Positions 36,896 to 46,970 of a stretch of DNA of 64,000 bases are shown here, piece by piece (within the stretch, counting starts at the first letter, position 1; the number at the start of each line of letters is the position of its first letter). The DNA lies in NCBI GenBank assembly GCA_000403215.2, contig KE159528.1, positions 137,032 to 201,031 on the forward strand. The letters run 5' to 3'. This DNA comes from Lachnospiraceae bacterium A4. GTDB taxonomy: Bacteria > Bacillota > Clostridia > Lachnospirales > Lachnospiraceae. The notes beneath the pieces are model-generated. The model was not told where the DNA came from. It did no database searches and worked only from the letters and a program-made list of their open reading frames with translations. Both the position numbers and the translations under genes were made by a program.

Positions 36896-39166
36896 TTATC
36901 TCAGTTTCCAGATATCTCTGTTGTATTCCTCGATCGTTCTGTCTGATGAGAAGAATCCTGCCTTTGCAATGTTGACAAGCATCATGCGTTTCCACTTCGC
37001 CTCGTCCTTGTAGTCCTCAAACATCTTGTCTTTTGTTGCGATATAGTCCTCAAGGTCTAAGAGGGTCATAAACCAGTCTTTGTTGATCAGCTCATTCTTG
37101 AGTCTGTTGAGACGCTCCTGATTGCCTACCTTTACGACCTCCTCACTTGTGATGAAGTCAATCGCCTCCTTGATCACACTGCTCTTCTCATAGAAGCTCT
37201 TTGAGACATAATCTGCCTTTGCATAGTGCTCGATTACCTGCTCAGACTTCTCACCGAAAATATAGATATTGTCATCGCCTACAAGCTCATGAATCTCCAC
37301 ATTCGCACCGTCGCTTGTGCCGAGTGTCACAGCGCCGTTGAGCATAAACTTCATGTTGCCAGTACCGCTCGCCTCCTTGGAAGCCAGAGAAATCTGCTCA
37401 GAGATATCACATGCCGGAATCAGCTTCTCCGCATAGCTCACGTTGTAGTTCTCGACCATAACAACCTTCATGTAATCCTTCACGTCTGGATCGTTGTTGA
37501 CAATCTCCTCCAAGCACAGCAGCAGGTGAATGATATCCTGTGCGATCACATACGCCGGTGCTGCCTTTGCGCCGAAGATAAACGTAATCGGTGTAGAAGG
37601 CTTCTTGCCGCCCTTGATCTCCAGATACTTGTGAATGATGTAGAGAGCATTCATCTGCTGGCGCTTGTACTCATGAAGTCTCTTAACCTGAATATCAAAG
37701 ATGGAGTCTGGATTGATATCCTGATTCTCATTCTCCTTGAGATATGCCACAAGCTCTTCCTTCTTGGTTCTCTTGATCGCCTTGATCGCTGTCAAAAGCG
37801 CTTCATCATCCAAGTGTTCCATCAGCTTCTCAAGCTCTGCTGCGTCCTTCTTGTACCCTGTCCCGATTGTGTCTGTGATACATGCTGCAAGCTCTCTGTT
37901 GCATGACAGAAGCCATCTTCTAAAGGTGATACCGTTTGTTTTATTGTTAAATTTCTCAGGATAGATCTTATAAAAATGATTCAGCTCAGTATCCTTCAAA
38001 ATCTCTGTATGAATCGCCGCAACACCATTTACGGAGAAGCCGTAATGGATATCAATATGTGCCATATGCACACGCATGTTGTCATCAATGATCTGTACCT
38101 TCGGGTCTTTATACTTGATCGACGCTCTCTTATCAAGCTCCCAGATAATCGGCATCAACTGTGGAACAACCTTCTGCAAATACTTCACAGGCCACTTCTC
38201 AAGCGCTTCTGCAAGAATGGTGTGGTTTGTGTATGCGCAGGTTCTGCTCACCACATCAATTGCCTCGTCCATATCGAACCCTTCCTCTTCTGTCAAAATA
38301 CGAATCAGTTCAGGAATGACCATTGTCGGATGGGTATCGTTGATCTGGATCACTGCATGGTCATACATCTTGTGAAGATCGTAGCCATTGTCCTTCATCT
38401 CTTTTAAGATCAACTGTGCGCCGTTGCATACCATAAAGTACTGCTGGTAGATTCGAAGCTGCTGACCTGCCTCGTCAGAGTCATCTGGATACAAGAACAG
38501 CGTGAGATTCTTGTCGATATCTGCCTTGTCAAAATCAATACCATTCTTTACAATACTCTCGTCAATGGTTTCTATATCAAATAAATGCAGTTTGTTCATA
38601 CCCTGCTCATATCCAATTACATCAATGTCATACAGTCTGGACATCACCTTTTTCTTGCCAAAGTATACCGGGAAGGTGATATCTGTCTTTGTAAGCCATG
38701 ACTGGTTCTCTATCCAGTCATTTTTCTCTGCGGTTTGCTGTCTGTCCTGAAATACCTGTTTGAACAGACCAAAATGATAGTTCAATCCAATACCATCACC
38801 GGGAAGTCCAAGGCTTGCAATAGAATCAAGGAAACATGCTGCGAGTCTGCCAAGACCGCCGTTGCCAAGAGAGGGTTCTGGCTCAACCTCCTCGATGCGG
38901 CTAAGTTCCTTTCCTTCCTCCTTCAGTGCTGCATTCAGCTCCTCATAGATGCCAAGGTTAATCAGATTGCTTGACAGCAGCTTCCCGATCAAAAATTCAG
39001 CCGAGATATAGTAAATCTTCTTGCTGCCCTTGATCACGCCCTTATCCTTCATCAAATCCTTTGTCATGTTCAGGATTGCGAAGTAAAGCTGGCTGTCATC
39101 AAGCTCCTTGATTGCCTTGCTGTACATTTTCTGTGCTACTGCTTCCAAATTTGCTTTTACGTTCAT
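36896..39166 (-). CDS. glgP: Glycogen/maltodextrin phosphorylase
   Basis: Releases glucose 1-phosphate from alpha-1,4-glucans using phosphate and pyridoxal phosphate. The 756-residue protein is slightly short for the family but has the blocks [19 protein letters not shown] and the PLP-lysine region [15 protein letters not shown]. The lacI at 39241-40230 lies 74 bases upstream on the same strand. Confidence 0.96.
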   Translation of the reverse strand: MNVKANLEAVAQKMYSKAIKELDDSQLYFAILNMTKDLMKDKGVIKGSKKIYYISAEFLIGKLLSSNLINLGIYEELNAALKEEGKELSRIEEVEPEPSLGNGGLGRLAACFLDSIASLGLPGDGIGLNYHFGLFKQVFQDRQQTAEKNDWIENQSWLTKTDITFPVYFGKKKVMSRLYDIDVIGYEQGMNKLHLFDIETIDESIVKNGIDFDKADIDKNLTLFLYPDDSDEAGQQLRIYQQYFMVCNGAQLILKEMKDNGYDLHKMYDHAVIQINDTHPTMVIPELIRILTEEEGFDMDEAIDVVSRTCAYTNHTILAEALEKWPVKYLQKVVPQLMPIIWELDKRASIKYKDPKVQIIDDNMRVHMAHIDIHYGFSVNGVAAIHTEILKDTELNHFYKIYPEKFNNKTNGITFRRWLLSCNRELAACITDTIGTGYKKDAAELEKLMEHLDDEALLTAIKAIKRTKKEELVAYLKENENQDINPDSIFDIQVKRLHEYKRQQMNALYIIHKYLEIKGGKKPSTPITFIFGAKAAPAYVIAQDIIHLLLCLEEIVNNDPDVKDYMKVVMVENYNVSYAEKLIPACDISEQISLASKEASGTGNMKFMLNGAVTLGTSDGANVEIHELVGDDNIYIFGEKSEQVIEHYAKADYVSKSFYEKSSVIKEAIDFITSEEVVKVGNQERLNRLKNELINKDWFMTLLDLEDYIATKDKMFEDYKDEAKWKRMMLVNIAKAGFFSSDRTIEEYNRDIWKLR

Positions 39167-39240
39167 ACGCTACTCCTTTTCTTGTAAATATTTGATAAGT
39201 TCCTTTTATGTGCAACATTATAAGTTCTTAGGACTAAATT

Positions 39241-40230
39241 TTATGAGAGAACGTCGAGATACTTGATGCGGATTAATTTGTGCGGCATGACAAGGTCCTG
39301 ACCACAGCCGCCTTCCATCAGACGGGAAAGCTCTTCGACAGCCCGCGCGGCAATATTTTGAAAATCCTGTCTCACCGTATGCATCTGCTTGCCCGCATAC
39401 CCCATAAGACTCACCCCGTCAAACCCGCATACAGGTCTGTAGATATCCATGTCAATCAGCGCTTTCATCGCACCGATCGCCATCAAATCCGATGCACAGA
39501 TAATCGCCTCCCTGCTTGCTGCATACTGCATTGTCAGTTTTCTCGCCTCAAGTTCACTGAAACTTCCTGTCCTGACGAGCACTTGTATTCCCAGCTCATC
39601 CGCCAGCCTGTTCATACCTATGAGACGCTCCTCTGATACATAACCATTTTTCTTGCCTGAGATATAGAGTATTTTTTTGTATGCTGTCCCGTTTAAAAAC
39701 TTCTTGGCAACTTCATACTGCGCCTTTTCATTATCAATATGAATGCTCGATGTATTTTCATCGACACCGGGCGCATCAATCAAAACACTTTTAAACTTTC
39801 CGCTTTCAACCAGTTTTCTCAATGAGATGTCCTCTTTGGATAACCCGCCGATAATCAGCCCTTCGATACTCTGTGACTGGAAATACCGTATCATCTCCTC
39901 GACATTCATCTCGGCAATCATTGTAAAGAATACGGTGATAATATCAATCCCTTTTTCCTTTGCCTTGTTGATGGCGCCGATAATGTACTGCATCGGAATC
40001 TCATCGACGGTCTGTGCATGCCGGTTCACATCGAGCACCAGCGCAGCCCTGCCTGTCTTTTTGGAGGATAATGCTGATGCAATGGTATTGGGCACAAACC
40101 CAAGCGCTGTGATTGCCGCATTGACCTTCTCTTTCGTCTCATTACTCACATTGGGGTAGTGGTTCAACACCTTTGAAACTGTCGAGATCGCTACTCCTGC
40201 TTCCTTTGCCACATCCCTTATCGAAACCAA
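39241..40230 (-). CDS. LacI-family regulator upstream of glgP
   Basis: A LacI-type protein of about 329 residues with helix-turn-helix VSIRDVAKEAGVAISTVSKVLN and an effector domain. The TTG at 40230 is taken as start because AAGGTGGG lies seven bases before it and it begins at the conserved helix-turn-helix; an earlier TTG at 40254 has no ribosome-binding site. Its own promoter carries two LacI-type operators. A likely role is glycogen or maltodextrin control together with glgP. Confidence 0.88.
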   Translation of the reverse strand: MVSIRDVAKEAGVAISTVSKVLNHYPNVSNETKEKVNAAITALGFVPNTIASALSSKKTGRAALVLDVNRHAQTVDEIPMQYIIGAINKAKEKGIDIITVFFTMIAEMNVEEMIRYFQSQSIEGLIIGGLSKEDISLRKLVESGKFKSVLIDAPGVDENTSSIHIDNEKAQYEVAKKFLNGTAYKKILYISGKKNGYVSEERLIGMNRLADELGIQVLVRTGSFSELEARKLTMQYAASREAIICASDLMAIGAMKALIDMDIYRPVCGFDGVSLMGYAGKQMHTVRQDFQNIAARAVEELSRLMEGGCGQDLVMPHKLIRIKYLDVLS

Positions 40231-40280
40231 GAAACAACCCACCTTCTTTATCAATGACCAAACTATATTGAAAGTTTTAA

Positions 40281-40306
40281 GAAAACGTTTTCTGGAAAAC
40301 GTTTTC
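40281..40306 (-). promoter_or_regulatory. Two tandem LacI-type operators upstream of lacI-glgP
   Basis: GAAAACGTTTTC, a perfect palindrome, occurs at 40281-40292 and again at 40295-40306, 14 bases centre to centre, upstream of the regulator. Autoregulation is the simplest reading; CcpA binding is also possible since cre sites share the CG centre. Confidence 0.75.
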
Positions 40307-40379
40307 TTAATAATACAACAAAAATAACGGTTTGTCTACCATTATTTTCATTTTTATGTATATTTTTTATCCGTACTCT

Positions 40380-40742
40380 TTACGATGCCATTACGCGGTT
40401 CACTGCCGCAACCAGTCTGCTCTCCTCAAACGGCTTTACGACAAAGTCCTTTGCACCGTTCTGGATCGCCTGCGCAACCATCGCCTGCTGCCCCATCGCC
40501 GAACAGATGATCACTCTCGCCTTCGCATCGACTTCCTTGATGCGCTTGAGCGCGTCTACCCCGTTCATCTCTGGCATGGTGATGTCTAACAGGACAACAT
40601 CGGGCTTGATTTCCATGTACTTCTTCACTGCCTCCACGCCATTACCTGCCTCGCCGGCAACAGAATGACCATTTGCCTCAAGCATTTTCTTGATTGTCAT
40701 TCTCATAAACATTGCATCATCCACTACTAATACACTCGCCAT
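40380..40742 (-). CDS. CheY-like single-domain response regulator
   Basis: A 120-residue receiver without output domain: VLVVDDAMFMR (acidic pocket), phospho-Asp in VVLLDITMPEMNG, Thr/Ser in ICSAMG and Lys in FVVKPF. It could signal by phosphorelay or bind flagellar motors, but no chemotaxis genes are near. The ATG at 40742 is preferred because it starts at the receiver fold and follows GGTGG. Confidence 0.93.
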   Translation of the reverse strand: MASVLVVDDAMFMRMTIKKMLEANGHSVAGEAGNGVEAVKKYMEIKPDVVLLDITMPEMNGVDALKRIKEVDAKARVIICSAMGQQAMVAQAIQNGAKDFVVKPFEESRLVAAVNRVMAS

Positions 40743-40773
40743 TATATTTCCACCTTTCAAGCGTTCTTATCCT

Positions 40774-40801
40774 ATTGTAGCACAGATTTTTTCATATTCA
40801 A
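40774..40801 (-). promoter_or_regulatory. Promoter of the CheY-like gene
   Basis: TACAAT at 40774-40779 and TTGAAT at 40796-40801 on the minus strand, 16 bases apart. Confidence 0.55.
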
Positions 40802-40815
40802 TCCTTTTTGCCAAT

Positions 40816-40858
40816 ATTTTCTGCTGCACACAACAATCGCCGGTATGCAGCAGAAAAT
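40816..40858 (-). terminator. Terminator after glycogen debranching gene
   Basis: A perfect 13-bp stem ATTTTCTGCTGCA/TGCAGCAGAAAAT with a 17-base loop lies immediately downstream of the debranching-enzyme stop. Confidence 0.7.
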
Positions 40859-40862
40859 CTTC

Positions 40863-42974
40863 TTAATATTTATCTACAATCGCAATTACTACAGACCGCG
40901 GATACATCAGAAGCGTATCCTTTGTCACCCAGTTTGTCAGTCTGTGATAATCTGTCTCGGGTGTATGCTCAAATTCCGTATTCATAATAATGTGCCATTT
41001 TCTTCCCAGCGGGAGTTTCGGAAGCTGCACCTCCTCTTTTTCCCAGAAGGCATTGACTCCGATATAGATGATATCGTCCTCACGGTTCCCCGCTGTACGC
41101 CCGGCAAACATAATGCCGATCGTGCGCGTGTCTGGTCCGCAGTTGCTGTTCCATGCTGTCTTATTGTGTATGGAGACCTCCGGAAAGCCGCAGCCGCTCG
41201 GTCCTGAACGCCCCCGGAGTATCGGATGCTTCTTGCGCAGCTGTATCATAAACTTGCAAAATTCAAACATCTCATGATACGCTTCCTTGCGGTTCCAGTC
41301 AAGCCATGAGATGATATTGTCCTGACAGTAGGCGTTGTTGTTGCCAAACTGCGTATTGCAGAACTCATCGCCCGCAAGGAACATCGCCGCACCCCTGCTG
41401 CACATCAGAATTGCAAACGCATTCTTGCGCAGGCGGTTTCTCAGTGCCAGTACCTCCGGGTCATCAGAATCTCCCTCCACACCGCAGTTCCAACTGTTGT
41501 TGTCATTGGCGCCGTCCGTGTTGTTCCAGCCGTTTTTCTCATTGTGCTTTTGGTTATAAGCATACATATCATACAGCGTGAAGCCGTCATGGCAGTTCAG
41601 GAAATTGACTGTCGCGTTCTCACCGCGGTTCTCCTTCCCATACAGGTCAAACGAGCCTGTGATGCGGTTGATCGCCGCCTGTGCCATGCCATAGTCTCCT
41701 TTGAGGAAGCAGCGCATATCATCGCGGTATCTTCCGTTCCACTCTGCCCAGCGGTTCCACGAGGGGAAGCTGCCCACCTGATAAAGTCCGCCGGCGTCCC
41801 ACGCCTCCGCAATCAGCTTCACATTGCCAAGCACCGGATCAAATGCAAGGCTTTGCAGCAATGGCGGCTTGCTCATCGGGGAGCCGTCCTCATTGCGTCC
41901 CATGATGGACGCCAGATCAAAACGGAAACCATCTACCCGGTATGATACAACCCAGTAGCGCAGGCACTCTAGGATAAACTGCTGCACGATCGGATGGTTG
42001 CAGTTCATCACATTGCCGCAGCCGCTGAAATTATAATATTTTCCGTCCGGTGTCAGCATGTAATAAATATTGTTGTCGATGCCCTTAAACGAAAAGCAGG
42101 GCCCCATCTCATTTCCCTCTGCGGTATGGTTAAATACCACGTCCAGTATCACTTCAATCCCATTTGCATTCAGCTCATGAATCAGGCTTCTGAACTCGTT
42201 CCCCGCCTTGCCTGCCCGCGTGTCCGACGCGTAGGCAACATTCGGAGAAAAAAAGCACACAGGGCTGTAGCCCCAGTAATTAAGAAGCTTCTCTCCATCG
42301 ACAATGCGCACATCTTCTGTCTCGTCAAACTCGAAAACCGGCATGAGCTCTACCGCATTGATGCCAAGCTCCAGCAGATAAGGAATCTTTTCGCGAATGC
42401 CCTCATAAGTCCCTCTGTGTTCAATCCCCGAGGAGGCATCCTGCGTGAAACCCCGCACATGCATTTCGTAGATGATCAAATCCTTGGGCTCTAGGCTGGT
42501 ATTCTTGAAATTTCCCCAGTCATATCCGCCGTCCACGACACGCGCCTTGTATATGCGCTCGCCGGCAGGCTTTTCCTTGCCCCAGATCTCCTGCCCTGCA
42601 ACAGAGCGGGCGTAGGGGTCGAGAATATATTTCGTCTTGTCAAACAACAGCCCTTTGCCGGGGTTGTACTCCCCGTCAAACTGGTATGCATACTCAAATT
42701 CCCTTGGTTTCAGACCGTAGACGACCATGGAATAGGTGTCGCCCATACGGCAGGAATCCGGGAACGGTATCGTAGCGTAAGGCTCATGTTCACCTACATG
42801 AAACAGACACAGGCTGCAAGACTTCGCCCCGTTTGAGTGAATTGTAAAATTCACGCCCTCATCCACCCTGATTGCCCCGTTCTCCAAAAACTTTCCGGGC
42901 CGTACCGAAAAGCCCGCAACTTCATCTGTAGGCGGATAATATTTTCTTTCTAGCCCCGAACCAATATACCTCAT
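40863..42974 (-). CDS. glgX: Glycogen debranching enzyme / isoamylase-type (GH13)
   Basis: Hydrolyses alpha-1,6 branches in glycogen or limit dextrins in the cytoplasm (no signal peptide). The 703-residue product has an N-terminal CBM48-like domain, then a GH13 barrel with VILDVVFNHTAEG, nucleophile GFRFDLASI, acid LIAEAWDAGG and the third carboxylate in FLNCHDG, the GH13_11 pattern. The symbol is used for the family; debranching specificity is not proven. Confidence 0.92.
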   Translation of the reverse strand: MRYIGSGLERKYYPPTDEVAGFSVRPGKFLENGAIRVDEGVNFTIHSNGAKSCSLCLFHVGEHEPYATIPFPDSCRMGDTYSMVVYGLKPREFEYAYQFDGEYNPGKGLLFDKTKYILDPYARSVAGQEIWGKEKPAGERIYKARVVDGGYDWGNFKNTSLEPKDLIIYEMHVRGFTQDASSGIEHRGTYEGIREKIPYLLELGINAVELMPVFEFDETEDVRIVDGEKLLNYWGYSPVCFFSPNVAYASDTRAGKAGNEFRSLIHELNANGIEVILDVVFNHTAEGNEMGPCFSFKGIDNNIYYMLTPDGKYYNFSGCGNVMNCNHPIVQQFILECLRYWVVSYRVDGFRFDLASIMGRNEDGSPMSKPPLLQSLAFDPVLGNVKLIAEAWDAGGLYQVGSFPSWNRWAEWNGRYRDDMRCFLKGDYGMAQAAINRITGSFDLYGKENRGENATVNFLNCHDGFTLYDMYAYNQKHNEKNGWNNTDGANDNNSWNCGVEGDSDDPEVLALRNRLRKNAFAILMCSRGAAMFLAGDEFCNTQFGNNNAYCQDNIISWLDWNRKEAYHEMFEFCKFMIQLRKKHPILRGRSGPSGCGFPEVSIHNKTAWNSNCGPDTRTIGIMFAGRTAGNREDDIIYIGVNAFWEKEEVQLPKLPLGRKWHIIMNTEFEHTPETDYHRLTNWVTKDTLLMYPRSVVIAIVDKY

Positions 42975-43333
42975 ACTTAAAATCCTCCATTGAAACAGTG
43001 TTAACAGCTCCTGAATGAACAGTTACCTGCCAGTGTATAGATATGCTGGCAAAAAAGTGTATATATAATTAATTTTACATGATTTTCCATCACGGCGCAA
43101 TGCCCGAAATTATTTTATACTATTCAGCAGAAATTTGTCGAAAATCAACTTTTCTTTTATGGATTTTATCTATTAATCTACCCATTTGCTTTGTTTTATT
43201 TAGAACTTATAGGCGTAATATTGTTCATTTCACCAACAGGATTATACAATACGCACAGAAGCGTTTTTATATTATTTTCCTGTAACATCATTGCCAAATT
43301 CTTTGCACACTAATCAAAACCAGACCAGAAAAA
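42975..43333. other. AT-rich intergenic stretch, no gene recognised
   Basis: About 360 bases between the debranching gene and the kduI terminator. It holds the GGAGG ribosome-binding site of the former and a small stem GCCAG...CTGGC, but no ORF with coding character; the short plus-strand frame at 43079-43285 has no ribosome-binding site. Confidence 0.6.
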
Positions 43334-43368
43334 AGCGCTCTGGCAATTACCCCAACTGCCAGAGCGCT
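43334..43368 (-). terminator. Intrinsic terminator of kduI
   Basis: A 12-bp stem AGCGCTCTGGCA/TGCCAGAGCGCT with an 11-base loop and T5 following on the minus strand. Confidence 0.9.
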
Positions 43369-43389
43369 AAATTTTTCAAACTGTTTTCC

Positions 43390-44250
43390 TTATTTTAAGT
43401 CCTGCATACGAATGCCGTCCATGTCATCAAAAGCCTGATTTTCTCCCACCATGCCCCATATAAATGTATAGGCGCGGCTACCGCTGCCTGCATGAATAGA
43501 CCAGCTCGGCGAGATGACTGCCTGTTCATTGCGCATCACGATATGCCTTGTCTCCTGCGGCTCTCCCATGTAATGCATCACAAACGCATCTTCCGGCATC
43601 TCAAAATACAGATAGACCTCCATGCGCCTGTCGTGTGTATGGCACGGCATTGTATTCCACACGCTGCCCGGCTTGAGCGCCGTCATGCCCATCACGAGCT
43701 GGCAGCTCTCGACCTGACCGGGAAGGATATACTTGTTGATCACTCTGTGATTGGATTCCTCCAGACAGCCAAGCTCCACTTTATTCTCGTCCTTGATAAT
43801 CACTACCTCGTCTGACGCCTCCCCTTCAAGTTTGATCAGCTTTGTGGGATACGCGGTGTGTGCCGGCGCGCTGTTTAAGTAAAATCTTGCCGGATTTTCC
43901 GGGTCGGCAGATTCAAAAGTGATTTCCTTTGAGCCCATGCCGATGTACATGCCCTCCTTGAATCCAACCTCATACCGCCTGCCGTCTACCGTGATGCTTC
44001 CCGCAGGTCCGATGTTGATCACGCCAAGCTCACGGCGCTGGCAGAAATATTCTGCGCGGAGCTCGTCCCCCGCAGTCAGTGCGATCGGCGCTACGGGCAC
44101 TGCGGAGCCGGTGATAATGCGGTCGATATGGCTGTACACAAGTTTGATCTCTCCTGTCTGGAACAGATCGTCGATCAGAAACTCTTCGCGGAGCCTCTCT
44201 GTTGTATAATGCTTGACATCTTTTGGTGAAGCTGCTGTTCTTAATTCCAT
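43390..44250 (-). CDS. kduI: 5-dehydro-4-deoxy-D-glucuronate isomerase
   Basis: KduI isomerises 5-keto-4-deoxyuronate in pectin/glycosaminoglycan breakdown. The 286-residue cupin has the zinc ligands His204, His206 and Glu211 in HTHDRRME and a later His in SPSWSIHAG. Two in-frame Met codons are adjacent; 44250 is taken. A strong promoter with an overlapping perfect palindrome lies upstream. The gene diverges from lacI-uxaC, forming a small uronate region. Confidence 0.95.
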   Translation of the reverse strand: MELRTAASPKDVKHYTTERLREEFLIDDLFQTGEIKLVYSHIDRIITGSAVPVAPIALTAGDELRAEYFCQRRELGVINIGPAGSITVDGRRYEVGFKEGMYIGMGSKEITFESADPENPARFYLNSAPAHTAYPTKLIKLEGEASDEVVIIKDENKVELGCLEESNHRVINKYILPGQVESCQLVMGMTALKPGSVWNTMPCHTHDRRMEVYLYFEMPEDAFVMHYMGEPQETRHIVMRNEQAVISPSWSIHAGSGSRAYTFIWGMVGENQAFDDMDGIRMQDLK

Positions 44251-44292
44251 CATAATACCTTCCTTTTCTCGATTCGATGATTTGAAACGCCT

Positions 44293-44335
44293 ATGTAAGT
44301 ACTTACATTTTATCTTGGTGAATCTTGATATTCAA
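44293..44335 (-). promoter_or_regulatory. kduI: kduI promoter with perfect 16-bp palindromic operator
   Basis: TTGAAT (44330-44335) and TAAAAT (44307-44312) are 17 bases apart on the minus strand. ATGTAAGTACTTACAT (44293-44308), a perfect palindrome, overlaps the -10 and the start site. Its sequence is unlike the CG-centred LacI operators elsewhere here and is closer to GntR-type sites. Confidence 0.72.
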
Positions 44336-44463
44336 TAGGCAATATTCTTCTTTTATATGTAAATTTTGCTTGCTTTTCACTATTTTTCATAGTAAACTGA
44401 AACTAATGGTAGCACTTTCATACCTTGTTACATTTTTTTGACGCTGCCGGAAAGGAGCTCCTC

Positions 44464-45468
44464 ATGACCATATATGATATTTCCGAAAAGGCTGGTGTAT
44501 CCATCGCTACGGTATCGCGCGTGCTCAACGGCGCCTGCAATGTGAGTGCACAGACACGCCAGAAGGTTCTCTCTGTCATCGAGGCATGCGGCTACACCCC
44601 CAACGCTTTTGCAAGAGGGCTTGGCCTAAACTCCATGAATACCATCGGTATTCTGTGCGCCGACTCGTCCGACCTGTACCAAGCCAACGCAGTCTATCAC
44701 ATCGAGCGCGAATTGCGGCAGAATAACTACAACTGTATCCTGTGCTGTACCGGCTACGGGCTTGAGGACAAGCAAAAATACCTGAATCTCCTTGTCAACA
44801 AAAAGGTGGACAGCGTGATTCTGGTAGGCTCTGCCTTCATCGCGGACAACGACGCTGAAAACGATTACATTCGCGAGGCGGCCAAGGAAATTCCAGTGCT
44901 TTTATTAAATGGTGATTTTGATTGTGAAAACGTTTACTGCGCGCTCTGCGATGATTTTAAGTCTGTCTTGCAGGCTACCACCACGCTCATCGAGAACGGC
45001 ATCGAAGATATTCTTTTCTTATATGACTCTAAGACCCACTCCGCGCTGCGAAAACTGTCCGGCTATCAGAGTGCCCTGACGCAGAAGGGGCTTCCCCTGC
45101 GGGCAGAATACATGCAGTATTTTCCCGGAAATCATGCCGATCTGCCGTCCATTGCGGAGTTCCTGTCAGCGGTGGCCCCCGCTGTCACGTACAGGGCTGT
45201 TGTGGCTGCCGACGACAACCTTGCCATCGGCGCCGTCAAATTTGCCCACAAAAAAGGTCTGTCCATCCCGAATGAATTATCCATCATAGGGTACAATAAC
45301 TCCATCCTCAGTACCTGCTGTGAGCCAGAGCTCACCACGGTTGACAATCGTCTGGAAACCCTCTGCCACCATATCGTCAATACATTGATTGGAATCTTAA
45401 ATGATAACGAAATGCCCCAGAAGGTCATCTTCTCCGGAGAGCTGGTCAAAAGAGGAACTACTTTTTAA
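44464..45468 (+). CDS. LacI-family regulator upstream of uxaC
   Basis: A 334-residue LacI protein, helix-turn-helix MTIYDISEKAGVSIATVSRVLNG, with an effector domain. The ATG at 44464 has AAAGGAG upstream. It is followed by uxaC after 28 bases, so it probably senses a uronate. Its operator is not evident in the intergenic region. Confidence 0.9.
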   Translation: MTIYDISEKAGVSIATVSRVLNGACNVSAQTRQKVLSVIEACGYTPNAFARGLGLNSMNTIGILCADSSDLYQANAVYHIERELRQNNYNCILCCTGYGLEDKQKYLNLLVNKKVDSVILVGSAFIADNDAENDYIREAAKEIPVLLLNGDFDCENVYCALCDDFKSVLQATTTLIENGIEDILFLYDSKTHSALRKLSGYQSALTQKGLPLRAEYMQYFPGNHADLPSIAEFLSAVAPAVTYRAVVAADDNLAIGAVKFAHKKGLSIPNELSIIGYNNSILSTCCEPELTTVDNRLETLCHHIVNTLIGILNDNEMPQKVIFSGELVKRGTTF

Positions 45469-45496
45469 AAATTTTTCAATGCGAGGAGGAAACATC

Positions 45497-46912
45497 ATGA
45501 AAGCATTTATGGATCAGGACTTTTTACTCCAGACCAGAACTGCTAGCGAGCTATATCACAAGTATGCGGAAAGAACACCTGTTTTGGACTACCACTGCCA
45601 TATCAATCCCGCCGAAATCGCAGACAACCGCAGATTTGACAACATCACGCAGGTATGGCTCGGCGGCGACCACTATAAATGGCGCTTTATGCGCTCGTGC
45701 GGTGTGGAGGAGGCTTTTATCACCGGCGATGCGCCCGATGAGGAAAAATTTTTCAAGTGGGCTGCCTGTGTCGGCAAGGCGATCGGCAACCCGCTTTTTC
45801 ACTGGACACATTTAGAATTACAGCGCTATTTTGGCTACACGGGCATTCTCAACAAGAACACTGCCAAGGAGGTGTGGACGCTCTGCAATGCCAAGCTCAA
45901 GGAGGACAGTATGCGTGTGCGCGGCCTGATCAAGCGCTCGAACGTCACCTTGCTCTGCACGACGGACGACCCTGCGGACTCCCTTGAGTACCATCAAAAA
46001 ATAGCGGCTGACGATACCTTTGATGTAAAGGTGCTACCCGCATGGAGGCCAGACAGGGCAATGAATATCGAAAAGCCCGATTTCTTGGCGTATCTCGAAA
46101 AACTCGCCGCGGTGAGCAAGACCGCCATTCATTCGTTTCAGGACTTAAAAGAAGCGCTACGCCGCCGGCTTGACTTTTTTGCCGCCGCAGGCTGCTGTGT
46201 GTCCGACCACGGTCTTGCATATGTCATGTACCAGCCTGCCTCTGACGAGGAGATTGAAGCCATCTTCGCAAAACGGCTGACAGGCGCGGCAGTCACACCG
46301 CTTGAAGAGTTGCAGTACAAGACGGCGTTTATGCTGTATGCCGGCAGAGAGTACCACCGCCGAAACTGGGTCATGCAGCTTCACTACGGCTGCAAGCGGG
46401 ACAACAACACACTGCGCTATGCGCAGTCAGGCGCTGACACGGGATACGACTGCATCAATACTTACACGCCGTCCGACCAGCTTGCGGATTTCCTCAATGC
46501 ACTCAGCAAGACGGACGAACTGCCAAAGACAATCCTCTACAGCCTGAATCCGAATGACAATCAGGCGATTGGAACAATCCTTGGCTGTTTCCAAGACGCC
46601 TCGGCATATGCAAAAATCCAGCAGGGCAGCGCATGGTGGTTCAACGATCACAAGACCGGCATGCAGGAGCAGATGCTCTCGCTTGCAAATCTTGGAAACC
46701 TCTCAGGTTTTGTGGGAATGCTGACTGATTCAAGGAGTTTTCTCTCCTACACCAGACATGAATATTTCAGACGTATTCTGTGCAATCTGATTGGGAACTG
46801 GGTCGAGGATGGTGAATTTCCGGCTGACATGGAGACGCTTGAAGAGATTGTAAAAGGAATTTCATATAATAATGCGGTGCGTTATTTTGGATTTGATCTG
46901 AAAACTGTATAA
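45497..46912 (+). CDS. uxaC: Glucuronate/galacturonate isomerase
   Basis: UxaC converts D-glucuronate to D-fructuronate and D-galacturonate to D-tagaturonate. At 471 aa it has the family length, with the metal motif YHCHINP near residue 35 and HYGCKRDNN. The ATG at 45497 has GAGGAGG upstream, and the longer frame overlaps lacI. Later steps (uxuA, uxaA/B, kdg genes) are not in the window. Confidence 0.95.
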   Translation: MKAFMDQDFLLQTRTASELYHKYAERTPVLDYHCHINPAEIADNRRFDNITQVWLGGDHYKWRFMRSCGVEEAFITGDAPDEEKFFKWAACVGKAIGNPLFHWTHLELQRYFGYTGILNKNTAKEVWTLCNAKLKEDSMRVRGLIKRSNVTLLCTTDDPADSLEYHQKIAADDTFDVKVLPAWRPDRAMNIEKPDFLAYLEKLAAVSKTAIHSFQDLKEALRRRLDFFAAAGCCVSDHGLAYVMYQPASDEEIEAIFAKRLTGAAVTPLEELQYKTAFMLYAGREYHRRNWVMQLHYGCKRDNNTLRYAQSGADTGYDCINTYTPSDQLADFLNALSKTDELPKTILYSLNPNDNQAIGTILGCFQDASAYAKIQQGSAWWFNDHKTGMQEQMLSLANLGNLSGFVGMLTDSRSFLSYTRHEYFRRILCNLIGNWVEDGEFPADMETLEEIVKGISYNNAVRYFGFDLKTV

Positions 46913-46932
46913 TTTCATATTTATATGCACAC

Positions 46933-46970
46933 AGCGAGCGGGCAGAGAAGATAAAGCTTCTCTACTCGCT
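46933..46970. terminator. Hairpin between convergent uxaC and GH2 genes
   Basis: AGCGAG/CTCGCT and AGAGAAG/CTTCTCT arms make an interrupted stem overlapping the GH2 stop. No good U-tract follows, so its efficiency is doubtful. Confidence 0.4.

Noticed and set aside
43079..43285. 68-codon plus-strand frame in the gap before kduI
   Set aside because: No ribosome-binding site, AT-rich low-quality composition, no recognisable motif.
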